From Butyrivibrio sp. NC2002 (GTDB lineage: Bacteria > Bacillota > Clostridia > Lachnospirales > Lachnospiraceae): a stretch of DNA of 64,000 bases. The stretch is from the NCBI RefSeq assembly GCF_000702265.1, contig NZ_JNKZ01000004.1, forward strand, positions 248,001 to 312,000. Direction: 5' to 3'. A model generated the notes under the pieces. That model saw only the letters and a program-made list of their open reading frames with translations. It searched no databases and had not been told where the DNA came from. Both the position numbers and the translations under genes were made by a program. This document shows, piece by piece, positions 51,565-60,136 of this stretch. Positions within the stretch are counted from its first letter, which is position 1. Each line of letters begins with the position of its first letter.

Positions 51565-52127
51565 CTTAGTCTCTCTTCTTTTTCCTTAAGATACTTCATT
51601 ACTGTCTCAAGCCCTTCCATTGGAACACAAAATGTGCCATCCCTGTGTATGCATCCCTCATGGACTTTATCGATATCAAACCACCTGACTTCTTCTACTT
51701 CCTCTGTCTGAAGCTTCAGCTTGGAAATATCCACCGGCTTTTCATACACATAAACAAAAGCAACTTCATTGTCCCTAAACATTTTTCCATGGAATTCCAT
51801 CTCATACTTTATGTGGAACTTCCCTGCAAAAGTAAGATCACCGGCTACAGTCTTTATTCCAAGTTCCTCGAACAGTTCTCTCTGAGCTGACTCAAGCGGT
51901 TCATCTCCCGCCTGTATATGTCCTGCCGATGATGTATCATACATCCCGGGAAAAGATTCCTTTTCAGCGCTTCTTTTCTGAAGAAGGACCTGATATTTTC
52001 CTCCCTCTTTTCTCACGATCCATATATGAGCTGTCCTGTGAGGAATACCATTGTCATGTGCATCACTTCTGCTAACCGTCTCTCCGGTCGGAAAGCCATT
52101 GTCGTCAGTTATATCAAATATCTCCAT
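51561..52127 (-). CDS. Nudix hydrolase, IPP-isomerase-like (second copy)
   Basis: A 188-residue paralogue of the protein at 35478-36038. Opening MEIFDITDDNGFPTGETVSR, Nudix box AGHIQAGDEPLESAQRELFE then ELGI. Differences are scattered substitutions. It overlaps its upstream membrane-protein gene by 14 bases and its downstream lipoprotein gene by four. The two copies share the same neighbour type in part, suggesting an old block duplication. Confidence 0.9.
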   Translation of the reverse strand: MEIFDITDDNGFPTGETVSRSDAHDNGIPHRTAHIWIVRKEGGKYQVLLQKRSAEKESFPGMYDTSSAGHIQAGDEPLESAQRELFEELGIKTVAGDLTFAGKFHIKYEMEFHGKMFRDNEVAFVYVYEKPVDISKLKLQTEEVEEVRWFDIDKVHEGCIHRDGTFCVPMEGLETVMKYLKEKEERLR

Positions 52128-52485
52128 TTTTCAAGGCCTCTTTTCTGTTCCTGATGGCAAAGACAGCTGTACCAACTCCCGCCAGCACAAGCACAAATAT
52201 TCCATAGACCATCGCAATGAAAGCACCGACAATAGGCGTTTCAAAATCAGAACTAATAAAATAGTAGTAATAATATGTACTTAGTACCATTCCGGCAACG
52301 CATGATATCAGCAATAATAACGAAGACAGGAGATACTCCTTCATGCTTTTAGCCATAAAAACATTCATTATGACAAATGCCGCAACAACTATCATCCATA
52401 TAGGATTAATATCAGCTATTCCGAGCATATCCCTAATCACAAACATTACAAGGGGAATTAGATTTAACCACTTCAAGAACTTCAC
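52114..52485 (-). CDS. four-helix membrane protein
   Basis: A 123-residue protein with about four transmembrane helices, including VMFVIRDMLGIADINPIWMI, then AFVIMNVFM, and after STYYYYYFISSD a last helix FIAMVYGIFVLVLAGVGTAV. GTG at 52485 has GGAGGAAAAAA upstream and is the likely start. A truncated relative lies at 32432-32623. It leads a unit with Nudix and lipoprotein genes. Unknown function. Confidence 0.75.
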   Translation of the reverse strand: MKFLKWLNLIPLVMFVIRDMLGIADINPIWMIVVAAFVIMNVFMAKSMKEYLLSSLLLLISCVAGMVLSTYYYYYFISSDFETPIVGAFIAMVYGIFVLVLAGVGTAVFAIRNRKEALKNGDI

Positions 52486-52633
52486 TTTTTTCCTCCGCCA
52501 ACAATTATTCTTTAACAAAATATATCTCTACCATTTTACACCATTGCTATCATTACAAAAACTTACTTTTACCTATTTAAGGCATGCATATCCCAGACTG
52601 CCTGGAACATGCACACCCATTGTAAATAGCATT

Positions 52634-53155
52634 TTAAAGCTTCAGGTACTTCTTAAGGTTTTTCAGAGCTCCATCAAGCGAAAGGGAAACCATCTGCTGT
52701 GATACACCCTCAGCTTTAGCGATTTCTTTTTCAGAAAGGCCATGATAAAAATACAGAATACATCTACGTTTTTGTGCAGGAGGAAGCTTGTCCAATGCCT
52801 CCTTGAATCTCTCATACTCCAATTTCTCCATGACTGTTTCTTCCGGTTCTTCTTTAGAAAACACAGAATTCATATACTCTGTCATACCCTCTTCATATCC
52901 ACCAAAGATATGATGTCTTATCCTGCGCATCTCATGCTTCGCCTCATTTCGCTTATAATCACGAAAGGCTTCTCCCTGTTCTGAAGTCATGACCACATAG
53001 GGCATATACTGAGTCAGCTCCTCTCCGTATTTCCTCATTAACACATCAATGTCCAGATCCGTTACCACAGCCCACTTAACGCCTCCTGTTATCCCAGGAT
53101 ACTCGTATCCAAGGTTGATCACTTCATATTCTTCAATATTCTCTTTATTATTCAC
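52634..53155 (-). CDS. sigma-70-like factor
   Basis: A 173-residue protein. The C-terminal 60 residues are a sigma region 4: FKEALDKLPPAQKRRCILYF, YHGLSEKEIAKAEGVSQQMV. The middle has a hint of region 2. Sigma-like factors of this size are found on Firmicutes conjugative elements. Starts 190 bases after a pair of GTTCAAATCTGAAC repeats. Regulates unknown promoters. Confidence 0.82.
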   Translation of the reverse strand: MNNKENIEEYEVINLGYEYPGITGGVKWAVVTDLDIDVLMRKYGEELTQYMPYVVMTSEQGEAFRDYKRNEAKHEMRRIRHHIFGGYEEGMTEYMNSVFSKEEPEETVMEKLEYERFKEALDKLPPAQKRRCILYFYHGLSEKEIAKAEGVSQQMVSLSLDGALKNLKKYLKL

Positions 53156-53246
53156 TTTCCGTTTCCTCCGATTTTTGAAAAAGTCATTAGTTTCAAAAAC
53201 CGGGAGGTCACGGATACCTACCTATTGAGGTTTCCCAAACAAAAAC

Positions 53247-53311
53247 GTTCAAATCTGAACACAACTCGGATAAAACAGAGGAATTTCATCGTTTTGTGTT
53301 CAAATCTGAAC
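53247..53311. promoter_or_regulatory. two GTTCAAATCTGAAC sites
   Basis: The 14-bp inverted repeat GTTCA-AATC-TGAAC occurs at 53247-53260 and 53298-53311, spaced 51 bases (about five helical turns). It lies upstream of the sigma-like gene and fits an operator pair. Confidence 0.65.
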
Positions 53312-53334
53312 GCGCATTTTTAGACATAATAAAA

Positions 53335-53386
53335 AGACGGTGCAAAACAGAATACCCATAACAATGGATATTTCCTCTGTTTTGCT
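53335..53386 (-). terminator. terminator after zinc-ribbon gene
   Basis: GCAAAACAGA and TCTGTTTTGC, 24 bases apart, then CTTTTTATT on the minus strand. Ends the transcript of the 53540 gene; the 384-base gap here otherwise holds only the operator pair. Confidence 0.7.
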
Positions 53387-53539
53387 CCGCCTTCCAACGA
53401 TACTCAGCCGCTCATAGCCGCCAGCTAAAACTCAAAGTACTGCGCATATCCCTTCCAGTCCCATGCTGAATCCGATATCATTAGCAGTTTCCTTTGAACT
53501 ATATTTTTAATTCCAAAGACACTTATATATATGAATCGA

Positions 53540-53743
53540 TTATGCCCTTCTTCTGGCACGCCTGTCCGTATGCATATCCAGCCATCCAGAGCGGTCATAT
53601 TTTATCACGTATTTCCTCAGACATTTTGGGCATTGGCAATCATCATTAACCTTTTCTCTGTCCTTTGGAGTTCCCAGAACGTGTTTTCCACATAAGGGGC
53701 AGTAGAAGTCTCTTTTCTTTTCTCTTTGATTAAACCTTTCCAT
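53540..53743 (-). CDS. small zinc-ribbon protein
   Basis: A 67-residue protein with CPLC (about 16-19) and CQCPKC (about 36-41), a two-strand zinc ribbon, and a basic end. Start 53743 gives MERFNQREKKRDFYC. No family name. Possibly an adaptor or nucleic-acid-binding protein of the island. Confidence 0.65.
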   Translation of the reverse strand: MERFNQREKKRDFYCPLCGKHVLGTPKDREKVNDDCQCPKCLRKYVIKYDRSGWLDMHTDRRARRRA

Positions 53744-53881
53744 CTCTTTTCTCCTCATTTATAGCAATCTAGCTCGCTCCCCCTCTCTCCAGAGCCTCCA
53801 TTATACTAGCACACTTCAGCACATTGCAGTGACAGATTATTTACAGCAAAAAGAATGCCTGCATTTCTGCAGACACGCTTA

Positions 53882-54460
53882 TTAACTGGCTTTATCCAAC
53901 TTTTCATTTACAGCATCAGCCGGACTGACCTTCCCTGCAATTATATCTTCAGATTCTCTTCTTTGCGCATAAGCCCATATATAAAACGCAAACAGCTTTA
54001 TTGCCTCTCTTCTTGTATTTCTAACTCCAGATTCACTCATTGAATGTTTTACAGCCATTTTTTCAACTGTCATTATCTTATCATTGAGATAGCTTTCTTC
54101 AAGTATTTCCCTATACAACGATCCCACATCATGAAAATCCGCTACCATCCCAAGTACCATATCTATTTTTTCAACAATCCAGGATGTATTGAGGACCCTT
54201 GTAACGAACAAAGACTGTTTCTTCTTTGCCTCCTCACCTTCATCCTGCATTATTAGAAGATATTCTCTTCTCATTTCCTGCTTTTGCTTCTCCACCTCTT
54301 CCGCTGTAAGCGGCACAGTTATCAATGGATTACCTGAATGAAGTATCTCACAATACTTCTCCAGTAACTGCTTCGTTATCTTTGATGCAAACCGTTTCTC
54401 CAGGTGCACCATCTCCAGATACTCATTGATTCTTGCTTCATGTTTTGAGATCCCACTCAT
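53882..54460 (-). CDS. island-type HTH protein, unknown
   Basis: A 192-residue, mostly helical protein. MTVEKMAVKHSMSESGVRNT then RREAIKLFAFYIWAYA near 140-170 looks like a helix-turn-helix of a sigma or ArpU-like late regulator. AAGGAGG upstream of ATG 54460 fixes the start. It lies after the regulator at 54598 with a strong terminator between. Role unknown. Confidence 0.65.
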   Translation of the reverse strand: MSGISKHEARINEYLEMVHLEKRFASKITKQLLEKYCEILHSGNPLITVPLTAEEVEKQKQEMRREYLLIMQDEGEEAKKKQSLFVTRVLNTSWIVEKIDMVLGMVADFHDVGSLYREILEESYLNDKIMTVEKMAVKHSMSESGVRNTRREAIKLFAFYIWAYAQRRESEDIIAGKVSPADAVNEKLDKAS

Positions 54461-54526
54461 ATCATATCCTCCTTGAATAATCCCTCCGTCACAATATCCC
54501 CACATAAGAAATCTCAATTCTTTCCA

Positions 54527-54602
54527 CAAAAAAATCATGGACCCAAAAAACATACAAGAGGGTTGGTCCCCCTTGTGTGTTTTACAGGATCCATGATTTA
54601 TA
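54527..54602 (-). terminator. two-tier terminator after 54598 gene
   Basis: An outer stem (AAATCATGGA with TCCATGATTT) encloses an inner CAAGGGGG/CCCTCTTG stem, with seven T after it on the minus strand. The size and two tiers are unusual. Confidence 0.85.
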
Positions 54603-55089
54603 ATTCGGAGTCTTCATCATCAAGCGTATCCGAATCCTCAGCTAATTCCTTCATCAGATAATTCAGTATTCTTCGTTTGTCTTTTTCATTTTTCAGATTT
54701 CTATATGATAATATAAATTCCTGGCATTTTACTGAACTTGTCATAAAGTCATCATCAGTAGACAACTCCAGCCTCTTAGAAAATCTGTCATCTCCGGTTA
54801 TCAGCCAAAGGATATTTATGTCATCAACATATATCAATCTGCTAAGTTTCTCTGGCGTCAGAGCACGACCATAATTTTTCATTTTCGAAAAATTCTTTGG
54901 ATCCGTCTCAAGCGATTCAGCAAAAAGCAATCCGTTAAAGCCATAATTATCAATCATGTACTCAAAATTATCCTTTAGCTTTTTTCGCCAAAAACGACCT
55001 GGGTCTTTGCTCCCTTCGCTATATATCTCGTGCCAGATCTTTAGCTTCTTTTTTATTCTTTTTCTAAGGTTTTCGTTACTTTTTCTCAT
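54598..55089 (-). CDS. XRE/CI-like regulator
   Basis: A 163-residue protein with a central LLFAESLETDPKNFSKMKNY, then LTPEKLSRLIYVDDINILWL, ITGDD. The DxNxLWLLTGxx ending is typical of CI-type repressors, although the first helices are degenerate. ATG 55089 has GGAG eight bases upstream. GGCGAT inverted repeats lie just upstream and are good operators. Function by inference. Confidence 0.6.
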   Translation of the reverse strand: MRKSNENLRKRIKKKLKIWHEIYSEGSKDPGRFWRKKLKDNFEYMIDNYGFNGLLFAESLETDPKNFSKMKNYGRALTPEKLSRLIYVDDINILWLITGDDRFSKRLELSTDDDFMTSSVKCQEFILSYRNLKNEKDKRRILNYLMKELAEDSDTLDDEDSEL

Positions 55090-55146
55090 AAGCATATCTC
55101 CACCGTTAATGTATAGGATTTCATCTGAAATAAGAACTCACTAAAC

Positions 55147-55173
55147 GGCGATTCATATCGCCTATTTGGCGAT
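55147..55173. promoter_or_regulatory. GGCGAT/ATCGCC operator cluster
   Basis: GGCGAT-TCAT-ATCGCC (55147-55162) is a perfect inverted repeat, and ATCGCC-TATTT-GGCGAT (55157-55173) shares one arm with it. Another GGCGAT occurs near 55322. It lies between the CI-like regulator and the phosphatase and could control both. The 339-base gap holds nothing else. Confidence 0.65.
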
Positions 55174-55428
55174 ATTCACTTCAACATGCCTATTTACTTA
55201 TAGTTTCACAATATATTATATTTTTAAATTATTTTAAACCACATATTGTGTATTGGTTTCCTCTATTCCATTCTATACAGCATTCTCAGATTGGTTTATT
55301 TTTGTAATCGCATCGCTCTATTGGCGATCCTTAACTCGTTTTTATGACCCAAAAGATATGACAAACTTTACAACATTTTTCATGATGCTATCGTTATAAT
55401 AAAAAATAGGAATAAAGGAGATAACCAT

Positions 55429-56178
55429 ATGGCAACATACGCTGTTTCAGACCTTCACGGACAATATGATATTTTTGAAAAGCTTCTTGAGACCATCCAT
55501 TTTTCAGAAGATGATTTCATGTATGTTCTTGGTGATGCCATTGACAGAGGTCCTGACGGGATCAAGATCCTTCAGATGATTAAGGATGCTCCCAACATGG
55601 ATCTGCTCCTTGGCAACCATGAATTCATGATGCTTAACGCTGTTGCTCCTGATGGATCTGTGGATGATACACCAGGAAAAGATGCGTATCTGTGGTTATA
55701 CTCAAATGGTGGAGAAGTTACCTTCGAACATTATAAAGAGTTTTCCCTAGAGGATAGAAAAGACCTGCTAACATGGCTTAACTCCAGAGTGCTTACCACT
55801 CTTGTTTTCAAAGGTGATAAGACTTTCTGCCTCACCCATTCATATTTCAAGGTGGCACTGATAGACACGGAATACAAAGATTGCGATTATCACGTAGTTT
55901 GGAACATAGTATGGAAAACTCCATTCAGAGCAGACATCTTTGTTCCAACGGATGATTATATAGAAAATGACTGGGAATTCATAATCGGACATGTACCTGT
56001 CCAGCGAGTGGTGGGACTTGATGGAAAATTTGAAGCCTTCCACGAGCAGAACATTACGCTCATAGATGGAGGCTGTTCCTTCCGGGAAAGAGCAGCCCTT
56101 GATAATAACGAATATGGAGTTATCTGCATCAGGCTTGATGATATGAGAGAGACTATTCTGACCTTCGCTTCCTTATAG
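55429..56178 (+). CDS. metallophosphoesterase
   Basis: A 249-residue PPP-type phosphatase: SDLHGQYDIFEKLL, GDAIDRGPDGIKIL, LLGNHEFMML and IIGHVPVQ are the metal and catalytic motifs in order. Family members remove phosphate from proteins or dinucleoside polyphosphates. AAAGGAGATAACC precedes the ATG. Stand-alone gene. Confidence 0.93.
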   Translation: MATYAVSDLHGQYDIFEKLLETIHFSEDDFMYVLGDAIDRGPDGIKILQMIKDAPNMDLLLGNHEFMMLNAVAPDGSVDDTPGKDAYLWLYSNGGEVTFEHYKEFSLEDRKDLLTWLNSRVLTTLVFKGDKTFCLTHSYFKVALIDTEYKDCDYHVVWNIVWKTPFRADIFVPTDDYIENDWEFIIGHVPVQRVVGLDGKFEAFHEQNITLIDGGCSFRERAALDNNEYGVICIRLDDMRETILTFASL

Positions 56179-56224
56179 ATTTTTCAATCAGGCGTAAGCA
56201 GTACAATTCCAATAATGCAAAGCT

Positions 56225-57457
56225 TTATTTCTTAAGCATCTTCTTTATGTTTCCTATTGTAGGTTCCATGCTGTAAGGCCACTCGATAAGCCTGACATCA
56301 TTGGCATCACAAAGATATTTTTTCGTCTTATCAAGTTCCTGCCTCTGCAAGAGCGCTTCTTCGCCTCCAAAAAAATCAACTGGCTGATAATGCTGGATTC
56401 CCTGGTATTCGATACCGGTCTTAATAGAAGGAATGTAGATATCAAGGCTCTGCCTTTTTAGCCAATCAGGCCTGTACTGGTATAGTGTATCCGGGAACTT
56501 CTTTCTTATCTCCCTGAAAAGTGATAACTCATGTTTCCATTTTGGTTTTATTATTCCTTTATCAGTAAGGTCTGTCCTTATCTGTGTACGTTTAAGCCTC
56601 CAGTCAGTTTTAAATCCGTCCTTTTCCTCATAAAGCAAAATATCCGTATACCACCATTGGAAGATAGGCATTATATCCCTTGTGAGCGCAAGGAAAAACT
56701 CGAGCTCAGTGGAAAAATACCCACATTCAAGCATATGCTTTATATTTCGCCTCACATATACTGTTTTTGCCGGATTGTGATAGTAAGGGATGTTTCCCTG
56801 GTATTTTGCGAGTTTGTCGGGAAGATACGGAGATCGGAATACCGTTTCTCCATCCCATAGGTGGTTATGGTACCAGGGGAACGGATAGTCATACAAAGAA
56901 TATCCGCCATATATCTCTTCAGAAGAGCTCGTATACAAAAGATGATACATTAAAAGTATACGGTCCATATCAGTCTTATCAAACACTGCAAGATAATGCA
57001 CCTTTTCCTCATCGGGGAAAAGGCTCTTAATGGGTGAAACAGATTCTGCATTCTTACATACTTCCATTACAACAAAGAAATGAGGAACAAAACTCTCAGG
57101 AAAAACAAAACATGCTTTCCTTTCAGTGTCTATCCCCCTAAACTGATCCATAAACTCTTTGACATAATAGTTTTCTGGAATATCACCTGCTTTTTCAATC
57201 AGGCGCTTTGTCTCATATCTGTAGGGAAGATCTGCCCAGGAAAGCTGAATAAGGAACTTCTCATATCCGCATGAAATATATTCATCCTTAACCTCTTCGT
57301 AGTCCTTCCTGTAGGATTCATGCTCTTCCAATAGTTCATCCATCGTTGAAAACAGTGTCTTTTCGTGATACTGGGGATACTTATCCCAGAGCATAGTTAG
57401 CCTGTCATAGTCAAAAGGATATTCTGTTCTTTTATGCACTGGCGGATACATGGTCAT
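56225..57457 (-). CDS. PD-(D/E)XK-like protein, unknown
   Basis: A 410-residue protein. The last 90 residues (RPDWLKRQSLDIYIPSIKTG, IEYQGIQHYQPVDFFGG) look like a Vsr/DUF-type endonuclease core with D-(x)n-E-x-Q. The first 320 residues, rich in Tyr and Trp, are not recognised. ATG 57457 has AAAGGA upstream; an ATG at 57496 overlaps the stop of the preceding mini-gene and would couple them. A cytosolic role on DNA is possible. Confidence 0.72.
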   Translation of the reverse strand: MTMYPPVHKRTEYPFDYDRLTMLWDKYPQYHEKTLFSTMDELLEEHESYRKDYEEVKDEYISCGYEKFLIQLSWADLPYRYETKRLIEKAGDIPENYYVKEFMDQFRGIDTERKACFVFPESFVPHFFVVMEVCKNAESVSPIKSLFPDEEKVHYLAVFDKTDMDRILLMYHLLYTSSSEEIYGGYSLYDYPFPWYHNHLWDGETVFRSPYLPDKLAKYQGNIPYYHNPAKTVYVRRNIKHMLECGYFSTELEFFLALTRDIMPIFQWWYTDILLYEEKDGFKTDWRLKRTQIRTDLTDKGIIKPKWKHELSLFREIRKKFPDTLYQYRPDWLKRQSLDIYIPSIKTGIEYQGIQHYQPVDFFGGEEALLQRQELDKTKKYLCDANDVRLIEWPYSMEPTIGNIKKMLKK

Positions 57458-57489
57458 AAGCTTTCCTTTTTTTATCTCATCGCATCTTA

Positions 57490-57636
57490 TCAGCATTCCC
57501 CAGAATCAGGACGCTCAATAACAAAATCCTTTGCGTCCAGTTCCTCCTCATCTCCGAAGAGATTAATCTGTCTTGCCCCCTCTATCATTTCATCATAAGC
57601 TTGTTTTTCAATCTCAGTCAGTTCCCTGATTTGCAT
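57490..57636 (-). CDS. truncated relative of 34853 protein
   Basis: A 48-residue frame MQIRELTEIEKQAYDEMIEG, then ARQINLFGDEEELDAKDF, closely matching the first 40 residues of the protein at 34853-35194. After this it ends in ten unrelated residues. The later conserved part is missing. Its stop overlaps ATGCTGA with a possible start of the next gene. It may be translated but is probably a 5' remnant. Confidence 0.6.
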   Translation of the reverse strand: MQIRELTEIEKQAYDEMIEGARQINLFGDEEELDAKDFVIERPDSGEC

Positions 57637-57643
57637 GTTATAA

Positions 57644-58255
57644 CTAATAAACCTCTTTATCCCTACGTTTGTTTACTGTCTCATTCTCCGCATTTATCTT
57701 TGAAAAACATGGACAGGTTTCATCATGGTCGTTTATGATGCCGCAGGCCTGCAGGTGTGAATAAATCGTCACCTCACCAACATACTTGAATCCCCGTTTC
57801 TTCAGATCTTTGCTGATAGCCTTTGACAGCCCGTTACTAACGGGAATCCTGCCGCCAAGCTTGCTGTGTCCATTATATAAAATGACCTTGTTATCCGAGT
57901 ACGACCACATGTAGTTGCAGAAGCTTCCGAACTCTTCCCGCACCTTCTGAAAACACTTCGCATTGTTTATTACTGCAGCTATCTTCCGTGGAGACTTTAT
58001 CATATCTTCCGTATCAAGGATCCTCTGAATATCTGTATCATCATAGGCAGCAATCTTGTCATAATCAAATCCATCAAAACATGACCTGAAAATTTCGCGC
58101 TTTTTAAGCATTAAATCCCAGGAAAGGCCGCATTGCATGCACTCCAGCATCAGATGCTCAAACATCTTACGATCGTCATGCACCGGAATTCCCCATTCAT
58201 TATCATGGTACGTCTTATTCCGTTCGTTGAAATCAGCCCATCCGCAATAACCCAT
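57644..58255 (-). CDS. tag: DNA-3-methyladenine glycosylase I
   Basis: A 203-residue Tag enzyme that removes 3-methyladenine from DNA. The zinc site is complete: Cys4 and His17 in YCGWADFNERNKTYHDNEWG and HDETC near residue 177. The catalytic-region Glu is in WGIPVHDD...FEHLMLE. AAGGGG upstream of ATG 58255 sets the start. Its stop is seven bases before the next mini-gene. Confidence 0.95.
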   Translation of the reverse strand: MGYCGWADFNERNKTYHDNEWGIPVHDDRKMFEHLMLECMQCGLSWDLMLKKREIFRSCFDGFDYDKIAAYDDTDIQRILDTEDMIKSPRKIAAVINNAKCFQKVREEFGSFCNYMWSYSDNKVILYNGHSKLGGRIPVSNGLSKAISKDLKKRGFKYVGEVTIYSHLQACGIINDHDETCPCFSKINAENETVNKRRDKEVY

Positions 58256-58324
58256 GCTATCCCCTTCCTTCATTTCTGCGCCATGTATAAATTATATCTC
58301 AGATGAAGCCCTCAATATAGGCAT

Positions 58325-58356
58325 AAAATAGAAAAAGCCGCCTGTAAAAGGCAGCT
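58325..58356 (-). terminator. terminator in the gap upstream of tag
   Basis: AGCTGCC pairs with GGCGGCT, followed by TTTTTC on the minus strand. It would stop a minus-strand transcript from the repeat element at 58556-58690 before tag. Confidence 0.6.
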
Positions 58357-58372
58357 ACTATTTTAGGGAGGA

Positions 58373-58399
58373 TGCTGTCTGGTTCTTCACCAGACAGCA
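58373..58399. repeat. perfect hairpin
   Basis: TGCTGTCTGG and CCAGACAGCA with loop TTCTTCA, no T-run. It lies in the 667-base gap between tag and the small gene at 58923. Possible RNA element. Confidence 0.5.
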
Positions 58400-58555
58400 G
58401 TTATGAAAAAGTGTTTTATCAATATTAACAAGAGTTTCTGTCCTCTTGATAGCTTTATGATACCGTCAAAAACTTAACTCATCTTAAAAATGCTTTGAAC
58501 AGATTGTTAATAATATCCCCGCATCGTTCATAATCTGTTTACATGACTTTTTGTT

Positions 58556-58690
58556 TTACTTTAGGTTGGAAATGTATAGTAATAACATCAAGAGGAACAA
58601 ACCTCTTGGGTCTACGCTCCGCTTCGGTCGAGCGCAGAGCAATCGTCCCCCGGACGATTTGCGCCCCCTCATATGAACACTTTTCTTCAT
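58556..58690 (-). repeat. repeat element copy 1 with small ORF
   Basis: The minus strand has a hairpin (58698-58727), then ATGAAGAAAAGTGTT, then a GAGGAAC/CCTCTT hairpin. The ORF from ATG 58690 has 44 codons (MKKSVHMRGRK onward). The second copy at 61240-61320 keeps the same order and the MKKSV start. In another frame copy 1 reads KRFVPLDVIT, matching KRFCVPLDAF of copy 2. Coding status uncertain. Confidence 0.5.
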
Positions 58691-58922
58691 AACACAAAAG
58701 CCAGTAGTCGCGATGATTGCTGGCTTTCCCTCATTTTAGGCATGGTTATTCCATGAATAAAAATTTCATATGTATCACCCAAAAAAGTATTTTTAAAACA
58801 TTATAATTTCCTCTAAAGTTATCTCCCCCATCCATCGATATATTTCCTGTAAGCGACAAGGAACATTCAAATGGCCAATACGAATGAAACAAAAATAAGA
58901 TGATTAAATGGAGGTTTCTCTT

Positions 58923-59087
58923 ATGTATATGTACGAACTGTTTCTTTCAAATGACGTAGAAGGCAAAAGCATTCACTTTATCCAGACAAACCACAAGGTT
59001 GACAACCTTGAGAAATGGCTTAGAAAGCTAGTAAAAGATAACACTATCACAGAAGATATTGCTAACGCAGTAACCTTCGTTTGGTAA
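58923..59087 (+). CDS. small protein, 54 residues
   Basis: From ATG 58923, with GGAGG eight bases upstream, to TAA at 59087. The sequence starts MYMYELFLSNDVEGKSIHFI and continues with a Lys-rich helix (NLEKWLRKLVKDN). No family known. A clear terminator follows 18 bases on. A single-gene unit, likely real. Confidence 0.65.
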   Translation: MYMYELFLSNDVEGKSIHFIQTNHKVDNLEKWLRKLVKDNTITEDIANAVTFVW

Positions 59088-59105
59088 TCCATATATAGCA
59101 CTAAC

Positions 59106-59135
59106 GGAAGATTTCAAAAGGGATCTTCCTTTTTT
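59106..59135 (+). terminator. terminator after small gene
   Basis: GGAAGAT and ATCTTCC followed by TTTTTT. The following 280 bases to 59418 hold a GCCCGG/CCGGGC hairpin near 59243-59266 and nothing else I can name. Confidence 0.85.
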
Positions 59136-59418
59136 ATGCTCACTTAAGTTTCGGATGCTAATATACATCCATCGGGAGATGAAAATCTTCTGGAAATAGA
59201 AACAGAAACTTTTTTTCATATAATTCTTCATAACAACATGCCCGGGACAGCGCAGTTCCGGGCAACTCCAAAAACAATGCCGCGGTACTTGTATGTCTTC
59301 ATTTAGCTGTGAATAGTAACTGTTTTCTCGAGATCTCGATAGGGGATAAAAAGTGTCCGGGGAAGTCGGATAGAATCGTAATCTTCTGATGGATAATTTT
59401 CGTAGGAGGCAACAATAA

Positions 59419-59688
59419 ATGCACAGTATTACAGGCATAAAGAATGCTGATTGTAAAACATATTTTGAGGAGGTATCTCGTAAGATGCATACACTTATGT
59501 GTCTTAATAACAATTTGCAGCTCTTATCAGATGGATTGGCCCTAAGTGAAAATGATCAGGCCAGCAATGCTCTTATGTTCGCTGCAGAAACAATGGAGAG
59601 AGAGCTTAGGGAGCTCAGTGAATACCTTGAATTCATCGAATCAGATTTTTCAAATAATAAAGGCGAATCTGCCGTAGTCAAAGAATAA
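59419..59688 (+). CDS. small helical protein
   Basis: An 89-residue, largely helical acidic protein (YFEEVSRKMHTLMCLNNNLQ, then TMERELRELSEYLEFIESDF). Looks like a coiled-coil or antitoxin/chaperone-like partner, but no family is recognised. TAGGAGG ahead of the ATG. A terminator follows. Confidence 0.65.
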   Translation: MHSITGIKNADCKTYFEEVSRKMHTLMCLNNNLQLLSDGLALSENDQASNALMFAAETMERELRELSEYLEFIESDFSNNKGESAVVKE

Positions 59689-59710
59689 AAAGTATAGTGT
59701 TTAGAGGAGA

Positions 59711-59742
59711 AAAAGCTGCCACAATTCTAGTGTCAGCTTTTT
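59711..59742 (+). terminator. terminator
   Basis: AAAAGCTG and CAGCTTTT with inner CAC/GTG pairing, then TTC. Ends the 59419 gene. Confidence 0.8.
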
Positions 59743-59808
59743 CATAACTATCCTCTTTTTCTCTATTGCCCTCAAGTTCTTTTCTAAAGACCTCATCTTT
59801 GCGGCACG

Positions 59809-60126
59809 TCACATGATCATATCCTCATCCATTGTTTCCAACAGAAAACTTACCGGTCTGAATCCATCGTTACAGGAAATCATTGCTGACTTTGGGTTCT
59901 TCATCCATCCGTCATAGAAATTCTCACCACCATGAGCCAGTGTCATTACAAAAGGCGACACGGTTTCCCATGCACTCTCACAGAAACCCTCCGGTCTTTC
60001 CCATCCATTGCATATGAAGCTCTGTTCAAGCTTCATGCTACACGCATGCTCTATCGGATTTTCATACTTTTCCATCAGATCAGAATACTGAGTAATCTTT
60101 TTTACTGTGATCCTAACTTTCTTCAT
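59809..60126 (-). CDS. TIGR04076-type small protein
   Basis: A 105-residue protein with KVRITVKKITQYSDLMEKYE at the start, ICNGWERPEGFCESAWETVS in the middle and GFRPVSFLLE at the end, as in the TIGR04076 family, of which Lachnospiraceae have several. A conserved Cys/Trp pattern may bind metal; no function is established. Next to the EamA gene, 10 bases on. Confidence 0.85.
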   Translation of the reverse strand: MKKVRITVKKITQYSDLMEKYENPIEHACSMKLEQSFICNGWERPEGFCESAWETVSPFVMTLAHGGENFYDGWMKNPKSAMISCNDGFRPVSFLLETMDEDMIM

Positions 60127-60136
60127 CATGCCTCCG

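Noticed and set aside
53400..53539. 18-codon frame MISDSAWDWKGYAQYFEF
   Set aside because: Too short to support and without a family; only noted.
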